64,000 nucleotides of DNA from Pollutiaquabacter sp046052345 (GTDB lineage: Bacteria; Bacteroidota; Bacteroidia; AKYH767-A; 2013-40CM-41-45), in contig JBJOMN010000022.1 in NCBI GenBank assembly GCA_046052345.1, positions 1 through 64,000 of the forward strand, in the 5' to 3' direction. The notes under the pieces are model-generated. The model did no database searches. It was not told the origin of the DNA and saw nothing but the letters and a program-made list of their open reading frames with translations. Positions 24,076 through 33,590 of this stretch are shown here, piece by piece. How positions within the stretch are numbered: position 1 is the stretch's first letter; each line of letters begins with the position of its first letter. Position numbers and translations under genes: made by a program.

Positions 24076-26112
24076 TCACTTCAGGAACGAATACTCCCTT
24101 CCGTATTCCAGCATCTGGCTGATGAGGTCTTTCGCATACTCTACTTTCACATCGACGATCTTTTCACCGTCCATCACCGGAACCAGTTTGGCTTGCAGGA
24201 AACCCATGTAAGGAGCGATATTGAGTTTTTCGTAGCGGGCAAGTACTTCCTTGTGCAACAGAGGGTCCACTTTCACACCATAGTCTTCCACCAAGGCCTT
24301 CCCTGCGTCAAAGTCGCCTTCCGATTTGATGCGCTGGATCTCACGTAGCAGCTGACCGAAAAGCACACGCAGTTTGTCGTAATCACGGATGACGAAATAC
24401 GTCTTGCCGTCACGTACTTCTTTAACGATGACATTGTCCTTCTTGCCTTTCTCAAAGGCCCAGGAAGCGACCAACTGCCGGTTGCGCATGTGCGCTTCCT
24501 CCAGATTCTTGCCGGGCTCGATCCTGTTGAGCTGCGTCATCATGCCGTTCATGATGTAATTGTCATACTGTGCACGACCGACTTCGAGGTCGGGCATGAC
24601 ACCGATCTCCACCAGCTTCGAATCCATGATGTAATACAAACCTACCAGATCGGCGCGTGCCTCTTCCAACACGCCGGCGTAATTCTTCAGGGTCTGGTCA
24701 GTGGTGCCTACCCCTTCATTGATCCGGCCGGAGGCATGTCCGATCACTTCGTGCATGTCCGTATGCAATTCGCCGGAGAGCGCGCTGTACTTGCGGACAC
24801 GGGCAATGACTTCCGGAGATGCTCCGAACTCGTCGATCAGAGGACTGCGACTGCGGCAATAATTATAGGCTTCTACGATATTGCCAAGAGAAACCGACTT
24901 CGAGCCGTGCTCCTCGCGGATCCACTCGTTATTGGGAAGATTGATGCCGATGGGAGTGGCCGGCGCGGCATCACCTACTTCTCCGACAATCGTGATTACC
25001 TTGGCAGAAATCCCCTTCACATTCTTCTTCTTGTGCTCGTCCATGATCGGGGAATGGTCTTCGAACCATTGTGCCTCGTGGGAAATAGCCGCAATCCTCT
25101 TCGTCGCCTCCATGTCCTTCATGGAAACCGCGCTTTCGAAAGCGCCCTTCTTCTGCAACGCATCCTGATAGACTTCGATGAAGCCGTTCACGAAATCGAT
25201 GCGGGCCGCGGTATCGGCCACCCAGGCGATGCTGTAATCATCGAACAATTTCGGGTCTCCGCTGCGGTAGAAGGCGATCAGCTTGTGGATAGTGCTCTTC
25301 TGGGCATCGTTTTCAGCTACACCTTCCGCTTTCTCCAGCCAATAGATGATCCGGTCGATGGCCGGTCCGTACATGCCGCCGGACCTCCAAACTTTTTCCA
25401 ACAGCTTACCGTTCTCCTTGACCAGCTGCGTATTGAAACCGATCTGGGAACGGTTAGTGGTATCGGATTCCTTAAGCCGATTATAATAATCCTCGACTTC
25501 TTTTTGATTCACTCCCTGATAGAAGTTATTGCAGGACGCGACAACCACGTCGGAGGCACTCAGATCCACACCCTTGGGATCAAATGCGGGGTCGAATACG
25601 GCTTTCGAAAGCAGCGCCTTGTATTCCTCCATGGTCATAGCACCCAGGGGTAACCGTGAGGCTTCGCAGTTGTCCAGCAGCTCCATGAAATAAGATTCAC
25701 TGCACGTCGGGATGAACTTGTCGGCGGAGTAGTGGTGATGATTACCGTTAGAGAAGAAAAAGCGCTTGCAGTAATTCTCGAAATTCTCCCACTCCTCGCC
25801 GGAACGTTCCGTTTTCGAGGATTCAAGGATGGTCTCCAACGTCTTGCGGATGAGCAGTCCGTGCCGGTACTTCTGGTCGTAAAAAATGTCTCTTCCGCTC
25901 AGACCGGCCTGACAGAGATAATAGGCAAGCTGTTTCTGTTGAAGACTGAGCCGGTCGAATCCCTTCACATTGTAGCGCAACACCTGAATGTCCGCGAAGC
26001 GGTCGGCCAGGAATTCGAACTCGTCCTCGGGAGACGGCTTATCCGTCTTGGGCGAGGTACACGAAACAAAAAGTAGAGGGAGAAACAGTATGGAGAGAAG
26101 TGCTCTTTTCAT
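24076..26112 (-). CDS. Dipeptidyl peptidase III family lipoprotein (M49)
   Basis: A 678-residue zinc peptidase that removes dipeptides from peptide N termini. The N terminus is a lipoprotein signal (LFLPLLFVSC, Cys at about 18). The M49 hallmark HExxGH is present as HEVIGH, with the third ligand Glu in EEARADLVGLY about 50 residues on. Helical elements before and after match the two-lobed DPP III fold. Lipidation suggests it faces the periplasm. A palindrome lies three bases before its start codon (26115-26134), and a GNAT gene follows directly. Confidence 0.93.
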   Translation of the reverse strand: MKRALLSILFLPLLFVSCTSPKTDKPSPEDEFEFLADRFADIQVLRYNVKGFDRLSLQQKQLAYYLCQAGLSGRDIFYDQKYRHGLLIRKTLETILESSKTERSGEEWENFENYCKRFFFSNGNHHHYSADKFIPTCSESYFMELLDNCEASRLPLGAMTMEEYKALLSKAVFDPAFDPKGVDLSASDVVVASCNNFYQGVNQKEVEDYYNRLKESDTTNRSQIGFNTQLVKENGKLLEKVWRSGGMYGPAIDRIIYWLEKAEGVAENDAQKSTIHKLIAFYRSGDPKLFDDYSIAWVADTAARIDFVNGFIEVYQDALQKKGAFESAVSMKDMEATKRIAAISHEAQWFEDHSPIMDEHKKKNVKGISAKVITIVGEVGDAAPATPIGINLPNNEWIREEHGSKSVSLGNIVEAYNYCRSRSPLIDEFGASPEVIARVRKYSALSGELHTDMHEVIGHASGRINEGVGTTDQTLKNYAGVLEEARADLVGLYYIMDSKLVEIGVMPDLEVGRAQYDNYIMNGMMTQLNRIEPGKNLEEAHMRNRQLVASWAFEKGKKDNVIVKEVRDGKTYFVIRDYDKLRVLFGQLLREIQRIKSEGDFDAGKALVEDYGVKVDPLLHKEVLARYEKLNIAPYMGFLQAKLVPVMDGEKIVDVKVEYAKDLISQMLEYGREYSFLK

Positions 26113-26114
26113 GC

Positions 26115-26134
26115 GCTGTAATTATTATTACAGC
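26115..26134. promoter_or_regulatory. 20-bp perfect inverted repeat at the start of the M49 gene
   Basis: GCTGTAAT (26115-26122), TATT, ATTACAGC (26127-26134). It sits just upstream of the minus-strand ATG at 26112, about where transcription should begin, since a CGACCTTCG box resembling -7 lies beyond it. It could be an operator or a 5' hairpin. Confidence 0.45.
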
Positions 26135-26195
26135 GAAGGTCGTAAAAAAGCACGAAAGACCGCTTACCGGGTAAGGCTTTCAGGATGCGGAAAAC

Positions 26196-27488
26196 CTATT
26201 TCAGGCCGTACTTGTCCATGTACTTACGGTACAGCTGTTTCTGCACATCATCGAGTGCGATGGAGCGCCCGTTGATGAACGCTTTTTCCACGATGCTCGA
26301 TTTCATGTCGAGAAGGTCTCCGCCGGACACGATCAGGGTGGCATCCTTGCCCACCTCCAACGTGCCTGATTGGCTTTCCAGACCAAGTATGCGCGCCGGA
26401 ATCAGCGTGATCATGGACAATGCCCGCTCGCGGTCTACCCCATACGCCGAGGCCGTACCCGCCATGAATGGCAGATTGCGCACCTGCCAGGAGCCGTCGA
26501 TGGAAATGGCGCATTCGACACCGGCCTTGTCCAGCAGACCGGGAAGTCTGTACGGCAGATCGACATCATCGTCCTCGCGGGGTGGAAGTGCGTGCGTCTG
26601 ACCAAGCACGACCGGAATATTATTTTCCTTCAGCAACGCAGTGACCCTCCAGGCATCCGTGCCACCTACCAGCACCATCCTTAAACCGAATTTCTTGCAG
26701 AACAGGACAGCCGCTTCGATCTCCTTCACGTAGCCGCAATGGACAAACAACTTCTTGCTTCCGTCGAAAAGACCTCTGACAGATTCGAAGCGCAGATTGG
26801 TCTCCCCCACCTGTTTATCACTGCAGTAAGACTTCGCTTCGTTGAAGAACTGTTCCAGGGTATTGAGCTCCTCCTGCATACGCTTACGCTGGTTATCTTC
26901 AGCTTCCGGCCCTCCGCCCTGGTACACGTACATACGGGGCCAGTTCATATGAATGCCGATATCCTTTAGGCGGACAGCGTCTTCCCAATTCCATCCGTCC
27001 AGCGCAAAAACGGAGCTCGATCCGGAAATCATTCCTCCGCGCGGAGACACCTCCGCGATCAGGATTCCGTTGCTCCTGACGGTAGGGATCACTTTAGAAT
27101 CCGTGTTGTAGGAAATCAGGCTCCGTACATTCGGGTTGAGCTCTCCTACTTCGCGCTGGTCCTGGGTAGCACGTACCATGTCGATTTCCGTAAGCCCCAG
27201 ATTCGTATTACAGGCGATAAGGCCGGGATAGACATGCTTGCCGGCACCGTCGATCACTTCGACGTAGGCATCCTTGCGCAGACGGATGGTCTTTGCATCG
27301 GCGACCAGGGTGATTTTCCCTTTTTCAAAACCGATGGCGGCGTTTTCAATCACACGTCCGTCGCCGAGGTGTGCCGTGGCGTTCATGATCAGCACGGAAG
27401 TGGCGGAATCACCGGAGGCACGGCCGGTCACAGGGCCGAAACACACGGTCAGGAATAACAATACGGTGATGGCACGAATGGATATCAT
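26196..27488 (-). CDS. Exported amidohydrolase-family protein lacking the HxH metal motif
   Basis: A 430-residue protein with a signal peptide and the two-part fold of imidazolonepropionase-like amidohydrolases: small beta domain (VLIMNATAHLGDGRVIENAAI), then the barrel, and the closing beta domain (GTLEVGKDATLIVSGGDLLDM). The first metal motif, normally HxH after PGLID, reads ACNTNLGL (Asn in both His positions), and later canonical His positions are also altered (FVHCGYVKEI remains). It may be a non-catalytic partner of the following gene. It is 22 bp downstream of the 1009-residue amidohydrolase gene on the same strand. Confidence 0.83.
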   Translation of the reverse strand: MISIRAITVLLFLTVCFGPVTGRASGDSATSVLIMNATAHLGDGRVIENAAIGFEKGKITLVADAKTIRLRKDAYVEVIDGAGKHVYPGLIACNTNLGLTEIDMVRATQDQREVGELNPNVRSLISYNTDSKVIPTVRSNGILIAEVSPRGGMISGSSSVFALDGWNWEDAVRLKDIGIHMNWPRMYVYQGGGPEAEDNQRKRMQEELNTLEQFFNEAKSYCSDKQVGETNLRFESVRGLFDGSKKLFVHCGYVKEIEAAVLFCKKFGLRMVLVGGTDAWRVTALLKENNIPVVLGQTHALPPREDDDVDLPYRLPGLLDKAGVECAISIDGSWQVRNLPFMAGTASAYGVDRERALSMITLIPARILGLESQSGTLEVGKDATLIVSGGDLLDMKSSIVEKAFINGRSIALDDVQKQLYRKYMDKYGLK

Positions 27489-27510
27489 GGCAGGAATTTC
27501 AGTGGGTGTT

Positions 27511-30500
27511 TCAGTCGATGGAGTGGAGTTCTACGTCCATACAATGTTTATAATACTGAGGCTTCACGGCGGGTTTCTGAACGGCCTCGCCTTTGGTCTT
27601 TACTTCGTTCATTTTGAGGATCAGACGCCCCCGCTCATTCTTGACTTCTTCGCGAAGGGCCATGTCCTGCTCCCGGTCAAAGTACAAGACACCGTCGACA
27701 TACGTCTGCAGCGCCTTGGCACGGATGCTCAACGGATTGTCGCTCCAGAGCACCAGATCCGCATCCTTCCCGGTCTTGATACTGCCGGTACGCTCTTCTA
27801 TACGCAGCATTTTAGCCGGATTGAGGGTGACGAACTTCCACGCCTCCTCTTCGGAAACGCCGCCGTATTTTACGGCCTTTGCAGCCTCCTGATTGAGTCT
27901 GCGCGCCATCTCCGCATCATCCGAATTGAATGCGACCGTCAATCCTACCTGCTGCATGATGGCACCGTTATAAGGAATCGCCTCGTAGACTTCGAACTTG
28001 TAATCCCACCAGTCGCTGAAGGACGATGCGCCGCGCACACCGTGGCTTTTCATCTTGTCAGCGACCTTGTAGCCCTCGAGGATGTGGGTGAAGGTGTTGA
28101 CCTTGAATCCGAAGGAATCGGCAACATGCATGAGCATGTTGATCTCACTCTGGACATACGAATGGCAGGTGATGAAACGTCTGCTCTCGAGGATTTCAGA
28201 AAGCGCATCCATTTCGAGGTCTTTCCGCGGTGGTGTCTGAGTGGCCTTGAAAGCGGCATCGCCTGTGTTCCACTTTTTCCATTGCCGTGAATAATCACCC
28301 GCCCGTGTGAAATGGTCCATATATACCTGCTCCACACCCATCCTGGTCTGAGGGAAACGGGTTGTCTGGCGGTCGCCCCAATTGGTCTGCTTCACATTCT
28401 CTCCGAGGGCGAACTTTATGAATCCCGGCCAACTCTCGAATTTCAATTCCTCCTCAGAGCGTCCCCAACGCAACTTGATCAGTTGTGTCTGTCCGCCGAT
28501 GGCATTGGCACTGCCGTGCAGCAGATGAGATGCCGTGACGCCTCCGGACAACTGGCGGTAGATATTGATATCGTCCGCATCCAATACATCGCCGATACGC
28601 ACTTCCGCCGAGGAGGACTGGGTGCCTTCGTTGACGGAATTGCTGACGGCGATATGCGAATGCTCGTCGATGATTCCGGATGTGAGGTGCTTTCCGGTGC
28701 CGTCTACGACCACTGCATCCTTCGGTGCGATGATGTTCTTTCCGACCAGCGAAATCTTTCCGTTAGCCACCAGTACATCCGCATTTTCGAGGATGCCCTC
28801 CTGCTCGTTCGTCCAGACGGTTGCATTGCGGAAAAGAACAGTGGCCGCTTTGGGCAAGTCCTTCCGGCCGAAGGCGGTATTGGGATGCCGAAGCGTCGAC
28901 AGGTCTGCAGCCGCTTTCCGGACCGTGTCCTTCTTTACGGTTACAGCCGCAGCGGAGTCAAAAGTCATCGTCCAGGTCGACCAGGACCCGTCCGGCAGGT
29001 ACGCTTCTCCGTGCCAGTTATTTTCATTTATGAAGCCGCTGTAACGCGTAGTGCCTTTGGGCTCGCTGCGCTGTCGGTCGAAGCTGAATGTGACAAGGCT
29101 TCCGTTGCGAGAGAAGCTGAGCGCCTTTACTGCTGCAGTATCATCGAAAAGCGTGAGGTCAGGATTCATACGGTCCCCGGAGATCCTGATCCGCACTTTG
29201 GTGCCGCCGGCCGACTGAAGAGAATAATTACCGGATAAATCCGACTGCGCAGCATCGGCGAAACGGTATCGGACGCCTTTGACCCAGTTTTCGAGTACGA
29301 CCGTTTCTTTGCTGAATACGCTGCCCGTCGTAATGATGAGATTGGCCGTCATCCCGCGACGCAGTGCCCCGACTTTGTCCTGAACCTTGAGGAAGGCCGC
29401 AGGAGCGACGGTGAGCGCCTTCAGAGCCTGTTGTTCGCTAAGACCATTGTCCACAGCCTTACGCAGGTTCTTCCAGAAATCCGAACGGTTCTTGAGTCCG
29501 CTGAGGGTGAGCGCGAATTCTATTCCCGCCTTCTCGACAGCACCGGCGTTCGCAGGTGCGAGCTCCCAGTGCTTGAGGTCGTGGAGAGAGATGTTCATCG
29601 CGTCGTAGGGATCGGAAAGGTCGTATGCGTCGGGGAAGTTCAACGGCAATATCAGCCTAAGGCCCGATTCTTTGAGCTCCTTCAGGCGCTCATACTCGTC
29701 TCCGCCTCCTTTCACGATGAAGGACACTTCGAACTCTTCGCCGATCCGTCCGGCACGCAGGATGTTCTGCTTGTCGCCGGCGTCGAAGACGGCAGGCAGG
29801 TCGCGCAAAGCATTGAATGCGGCGAGTGAGATGTTGTATTCTTTTTTCGAGCCGCCGTTGCGGTACCATTGGGCGTCATAGAAGGTCTGACGTATCAAAG
29901 CGATGGCCCCCATGAGAGAGGCCGGGTAGTCTTGTGTGGAGCTTCCTTTGTCGAAGGAGAACTCTGCAGCTACACGATCCTTAACGACAAGCTCGTTCTC
30001 TCTTCCGTTTCCGAGCAGGACCAACGGCGCTGACCCGCGCACGATACCGTCCTTGTTCACCGCGACAACGGTACCGAAGCCGAGACGTCGAAGTTCATCG
30101 GCCCTCTTGGGGTCTGCCGCGAAGGTGCGGTAGCCTTCGTATTCGGCCCGGACCGCCTGATTCCAACTGTAGGCGCCTTTGGTGTTGGAAAGGAACTGAG
30201 GATACCCGTCATCCCCGCCGGGGGCGCGTTTCACTTCGGGCATCCCGTAGTCAGAGTGTATGTCGATGAAGGAAGGATAGATCGTCCTGCCGGAGACATC
30301 GAGGACAACGGCTTCAGACGGTACAGCGACCTCCCTGCCGACCTCCAGAATGATTCCATCCTTGATAAGGAGCGTAGCGGAATCGATAACCGTCTTGTAA
30401 TCGACAAATATCCTCGCCCCTTTCAGCGCGAAGGCGGTATGCCGGGGATCAGGAGCACCGTTTACAGGAAATGTGGCTTGTGCGAAGGCGGCGGAAAGGC

Positions 30501-30540
30501 CGACTGCCATCGCCGCCGCTAACAGATAAACTGATTTCAT
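27511..30540 (-). CDS. Large exported protein with two amidohydrolase domains
   Basis: A 1009-residue protein with a signal peptide (residues 1 to about 20, ending AFAQ). Residues about 40-430 form a first amidohydrolase-like domain with FIDIHSDYG. A beta-rich linker (about 440-545, GGTKVRIRISGDRMNPDL) follows. Residues about 565-990 form a second domain that looks catalytically complete: IIDEHSHIAVS, CHSYVQSEI, FTHILEGYK, and FNSDDAEMAR, the usual final Asp. The family is related to imidazolonepropionase and prolidase-like amidohydrolases; the substrate is unknown. It heads a two-gene unit with the smaller amidohydrolase. Confidence 0.88.
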   Translation of the reverse strand: MKSVYLLAAAMAVGLSAAFAQATFPVNGAPDPRHTAFALKGARIFVDYKTVIDSATLLIKDGIILEVGREVAVPSEAVVLDVSGRTIYPSFIDIHSDYGMPEVKRAPGGDDGYPQFLSNTKGAYSWNQAVRAEYEGYRTFAADPKRADELRRLGFGTVVAVNKDGIVRGSAPLVLLGNGRENELVVKDRVAAEFSFDKGSSTQDYPASLMGAIALIRQTFYDAQWYRNGGSKKEYNISLAAFNALRDLPAVFDAGDKQNILRAGRIGEEFEVSFIVKGGGDEYERLKELKESGLRLILPLNFPDAYDLSDPYDAMNISLHDLKHWELAPANAGAVEKAGIEFALTLSGLKNRSDFWKNLRKAVDNGLSEQQALKALTVAPAAFLKVQDKVGALRRGMTANLIITTGSVFSKETVVLENWVKGVRYRFADAAQSDLSGNYSLQSAGGTKVRIRISGDRMNPDLTLFDDTAAVKALSFSRNGSLVTFSFDRQRSEPKGTTRYSGFINENNWHGEAYLPDGSWSTWTMTFDSAAAVTVKKDTVRKAAADLSTLRHPNTAFGRKDLPKAATVLFRNATVWTNEQEGILENADVLVANGKISLVGKNIIAPKDAVVVDGTGKHLTSGIIDEHSHIAVSNSVNEGTQSSSAEVRIGDVLDADDINIYRQLSGGVTASHLLHGSANAIGGQTQLIKLRWGRSEEELKFESWPGFIKFALGENVKQTNWGDRQTTRFPQTRMGVEQVYMDHFTRAGDYSRQWKKWNTGDAAFKATQTPPRKDLEMDALSEILESRRFITCHSYVQSEINMLMHVADSFGFKVNTFTHILEGYKVADKMKSHGVRGASSFSDWWDYKFEVYEAIPYNGAIMQQVGLTVAFNSDDAEMARRLNQEAAKAVKYGGVSEEEAWKFVTLNPAKMLRIEERTGSIKTGKDADLVLWSDNPLSIRAKALQTYVDGVLYFDREQDMALREEVKNERGRLILKMNEVKTKGEAVQKPAVKPQYYKHCMDVELHSID

Positions 30541-30639
30541 GGATGGATGGAAAGGATTACGAATATAGCCATTTTAGCCTTTGTTCTGCGGTGTGAAGAA
30601 GAAGGAAACAGGTACCGTCGACGGAAGGGAGGAAACATC

Positions 30640-30647
30640 TATTTTTG
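30640..30647 (+). promoter_or_regulatory. -7 box (TATTTTTG) for the membrane cytochrome gene
   Basis: TATTTTTG matches TAnnTTTG and lies 16 bp before the ATG at 30664, supporting that start codon. Confidence 0.55.
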
Positions 30648-30663
30648 GATAAAACTATCGCCC

Positions 30664-31317
30664 ATGGACTCCAACTTACTCGCAAGCATCCATATCTGGT
30701 CGGTGATGCTTTTCGTTGTCATCTACCTGGTGAAAACGGTTTTGCTTTTCGCCAATCAGTCGCTGCTGGACCGCTTCACGCGCATCACCAAGGTCCCGGA
30801 AATGATCGTCAGTACCGTCTTCCTGATCTCCGGCATCTGGCTGTTCGTGATTGTCGGCGGAGTCAAGAATCTGCAGATCATCAAGCTGGTGATCGTATTC
30901 GCGGCCATTCCTTTAGCGGTCATGGGATTCAAGCGTAAAAAGAAATCAGTTGCCTTGCTCTCCTTCCTGCTGATCATCGCGGCATACGGGCTGGCTGAAA
31001 TGGCCAAGAAGAAGCCTTATATCGAAAAATCCGTGGTCATCTCCATGGATGACGGCAGCGACCTTACACACGGCAAAAGGGTCTATTTCGCGAACTGTGT
31101 TTTCTGTCACGGAGAAAACGGAGACAAGATGTACCGTGGCGCCAACAACCTGAAGGATTGTCAGCTGAGCACCGATATGATCGGACAGATCGTCCGGGAA
31201 GGTGTAAAGGCCCGCATGCCTATGCCTTCCTATGCCCATCTCTCCGACAAGGATGTCGCGGCCGTCGCGCTGTACGTGGCCAACCTGAAGAACGTATCGG
31301 CTGTCACGGCCGAGTGA
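30664..31317 (+). CDS. Membrane-anchored cytochrome c
   Basis: A 217-residue protein. Residues 1 to about 125 contain four hydrophobic segments (SIHIWSVMLFVVIYLVKTVL, MIVSTVFLISGIWLFVIVGG, IIKLVIVFAAIPLAVMGF, VALLSFLLIIAAYGLAEMA), resembling small membrane proteins of the SirB type. Residues about 145-210 are a single-heme cytochrome c domain with CVFCHGENGDK, a CxxCH, and a downstream MPMPSYAHLSD Met as likely sixth ligand. It probably passes electrons at the periplasmic face. It is divergent from the amidohydrolase pair and 16 bp ahead of hflX. Confidence 0.82.
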   Translation: MDSNLLASIHIWSVMLFVVIYLVKTVLLFANQSLLDRFTRITKVPEMIVSTVFLISGIWLFVIVGGVKNLQIIKLVIVFAAIPLAVMGFKRKKKSVALLSFLLIIAAYGLAEMAKKKPYIEKSVVISMDDGSDLTHGKRVYFANCVFCHGENGDKMYRGANNLKDCQLSTDMIGQIVREGVKARMPMPSYAHLSDKDVAAVALYVANLKNVSAVTAE

Positions 31318-31333
31318 AGAAAACATCAGCAGA

Positions 31334-32536
31334 TTGCCTTCCCAATCCCCCTTCAAGACCACCCGCGAACAGGAAACGGCGGTGCTTGTCGGCCTCATCA
31401 CCAAGGGCCAGCGTGAGGAGCAACTCACCGAATACCTCGACGAGCTGGCGTTCCTTGCCGAAACCGCCGGAGCAAAGACCGTGCGTCGTTTCACGCAGAG
31501 GATGGAGTCGCCGGATCCGAAGACCTTCATAGGAAGCGGCAAGCTGAACGAAATCAGGGCTTTCGTAAAAGATCATAAGATCGACCTGGCCGTCTTCGAC
31601 GACGAGCTGAGCGGTTCGCAGATCAAGAACATCGAAAAGGCGTTGGAGTGCCGCGTGCTTGACCGCAGCAACCTCATCCTGGACATCTTCGCCAAGAGAG
31701 CGCGTTCCGCCCAGGCAAAAGCACAAGTCGAACTGGCCCAGTACCAGTATCTGCTGCCGCGACTCACACGGATGTGGACACACCTTGAAAAGCAACGCGG
31801 CGGGATCGGCATGCGCGGCCCGGGTGAATCCGAGATAGAAACAGACCGCCGCGCGATACGCGATAAATTATCAAAGCTGAAAGAGCAACTCCGTCAGATC
31901 GAGAAGCAGAGCATCACCCAACGGAAGCAACGCGGGGAAATGGTGCGTGTGGCCCTGGTGGGATATACCAACGTCGGGAAATCGACCCTGATGAATCTGC
32001 TGAGCAAAAGCGAGGTGTTCGCCGAAAACAAGTTATTCGCCACGCTCGATACGACGGTACGGAAAATCGTGTTGGAGAACATCCCTTTCCTCCTTTCGGA
32101 CACCGTCGGTTTCATCAGGAAGCTGCCGCACAACCTCATCGAATCCTTCAAATCGACGCTGGACGAGGTACGCGAGGCGGACATCCTCATGCACGTGGTC
32201 GACATATCCCATCCGAACTTCGAGGACCAGCTGAACGTGGTGAAAGAGACTCTTGCCGAGCTCGGGGCCGCCGACAAGCCGACGCTGTTGGTGTTCAACA
32301 AGATCGATGCCTACCGGTTTGTAGAGAAAGAAGAGGACGATCTTACGCCTGCCACCCGTGAAAACCTCTCGTTGGACGACCTGAAGAGAAGCTGGATGGC
32401 ACAGCTCGGCGGCGGCTGCGTGTTCATCTCCGCCACCGACAGGAACAACATCGATGAATTGCGCGGGAGATTGATGGAACTGGTGAAAGAGGTCCACTTC
32501 CGGAGATATCCGAACCTGCTCTACAAACCTGAGTAG
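31334..32536 (+). CDS. hflX: Ribosome-associated GTPase HflX
   Basis: A 400-residue GTPase that splits stalled or hibernating 70S ribosomes. The N-terminal HflX domain includes FIGSGKLNEI and DRSNLILDIFAKRA; the QRGGIGMRGPGESEIE motif and a basic coiled coil lead into the G domain (G1 GYTNVGKST, G3 DTVGFIRKLP, G4 NKIDAY). Translation must begin at a TTG at 31334 or nearby, as no ATG precedes the conserved ETAVLVGLI. It follows the cytochrome gene by 16 bp and so may share its transcript. It is convergent with the T9SS gene ending at 32542. Confidence 0.95.
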   Translation: MPSQSPFKTTREQETAVLVGLITKGQREEQLTEYLDELAFLAETAGAKTVRRFTQRMESPDPKTFIGSGKLNEIRAFVKDHKIDLAVFDDELSGSQIKNIEKALECRVLDRSNLILDIFAKRARSAQAKAQVELAQYQYLLPRLTRMWTHLEKQRGGIGMRGPGESEIETDRRAIRDKLSKLKEQLRQIEKQSITQRKQRGEMVRVALVGYTNVGKSTLMNLLSKSEVFAENKLFATLDTTVRKIVLENIPFLLSDTVGFIRKLPHNLIESFKSTLDEVREADILMHVVDISHPNFEDQLNVVKETLAELGAADKPTLLVFNKIDAYRFVEKEEDDLTPATRENLSLDDLKRSWMAQLGGGCVFISATDRNNIDELRGRLMELVKEVHFRRYPNLLYKPE

Positions 32537-32541
32537 GCAGA

Positions 32542-33504
32542 TCAGCGGGCTACGGAGAACTTCCGCGCCGCTACGATGCGGCGGTCCTCGTCGAGGAGCT
32601 GCATCAGATAATTGCCGGCAGGAAGTGCAGAGACGTCAAGACGTTCGGATCCCTGATTGATGGTTTTTTCAAACATTATCCTGCCTGTGATGTCGGTCAG
32701 TACGCATGTAAACCGCAAGGAAGGATTCACGGCCGCAACTTCGACATTCAGAAAATCGGATGCAGGCGTAGGGAAAAGTCGTACAGAGGATAGGATGGCT
32801 TGGTCAAGTTCGTCAATGCCTACGACGCCTGAGAACGAAAGTTCGTCCACGATGAACTCCGTTCCCTGTACGACTGCCGGATTGGAAAGCACAGGGGTCA
32901 ATGGCAGGTGTCCGGAATTCAGGATGATGATACTGGAGTCCGGCTGGTTCGCAAAATCCCTGTATACAAGTACCACTTCGAAAGGCTGATACGAGGATAC
33001 CTGTCCGGTAAGCGCAAGCTGGCCGAAAGCGATGGTGTCACGCCTTTGGTTGACTGCATCGTATTTCCATTTGAGAACGGTCACATGCGCTGAATCCTGT
33101 CCCTGAGGAGCGTATTTGTAATACCCGAGGAGTTTCCTGGAACGGACATTGTCAGGAACACCTTTATCTATTCTCAGTCCGGGACTGGTTGAAGTGAAAT
33201 TACCGGTAAGGTTTCCGTTCGTAGCAACTCCCGGAACTGTCAATGAGAAAATAAAAACAGTAATCTGCGTACTTTTAAGATGGATGCTCGATGATCCATC
33301 GTGGGGGTCGGCTCCCTGAAAGGCAGAAGGTCCGCCTGAATAGGATTGGGAAAGGGAGTCCGAAGTGGTCCAACCGTCGGGTACACCACCAAGCAGGGAA
33401 CCGGGGGCATAAGGTCGCCACTGCTCGAAACTACCGTTGGAAATCTGTGCAGATGAGGAACAGACAACAAGAAATGACACTAAGACGACCAGAAGATTTT
33501 TCAT
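32542..33504 (-). CDS. T9SS-exported protein of unknown function
   Basis: A 320-residue exported protein. The signal peptide ends at about residue 20 (VVCSSSAQ). The mature part begins ISNGSFEQWRPY and looks like a carbohydrate-binding-module-type beta-sandwich (about 22-235: PDGWTTSDSL, SSIHLKSTQ, GYYKYAPQGQDSAHVTV, FIVDELSF). Residues from about 245 are a T9SS type A domain (FPTPASDFLNV, DITGRIMFEK, LPAGNYLMQL). The ATG at 33504 fits the signal peptide and lies 18 bp after a TATTTTTG -7 box on the minus strand; the frame runs to 33525. Partner and ligand are unknown. Confidence 0.85.
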   Translation of the reverse strand: MKNLLVVLVSFLVVCSSSAQISNGSFEQWRPYAPGSLLGGVPDGWTTSDSLSQSYSGGPSAFQGADPHDGSSSIHLKSTQITVFIFSLTVPGVATNGNLTGNFTSTSPGLRIDKGVPDNVRSRKLLGYYKYAPQGQDSAHVTVLKWKYDAVNQRRDTIAFGQLALTGQVSSYQPFEVVLVYRDFANQPDSSIIILNSGHLPLTPVLSNPAVVQGTEFIVDELSFSGVVGIDELDQAILSSVRLFPTPASDFLNVEVAAVNPSLRFTCVLTDITGRIMFEKTINQGSERLDVSALPAGNYLMQLLDEDRRIVAARKFSVAR

Positions 33505-33522
33505 GACAGCTACGTTGATGAC

Positions 33523-33530
33523 CAAAAATA
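33523..33530 (-). promoter_or_regulatory. -7 box (TATTTTTG) for the T9SS protein gene
   Basis: The plus strand reads CAAAAATA at 33523-33530, which is TATTTTTG on the minus strand, 18 bp before the ATG at 33504. Confidence 0.6.
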
Positions 33531-33590
33531 TGAAAAAGAACCGATTGGTGAAGAAGGACGCTTCTCGGGATGACGGCAGACAGAAGGGAA

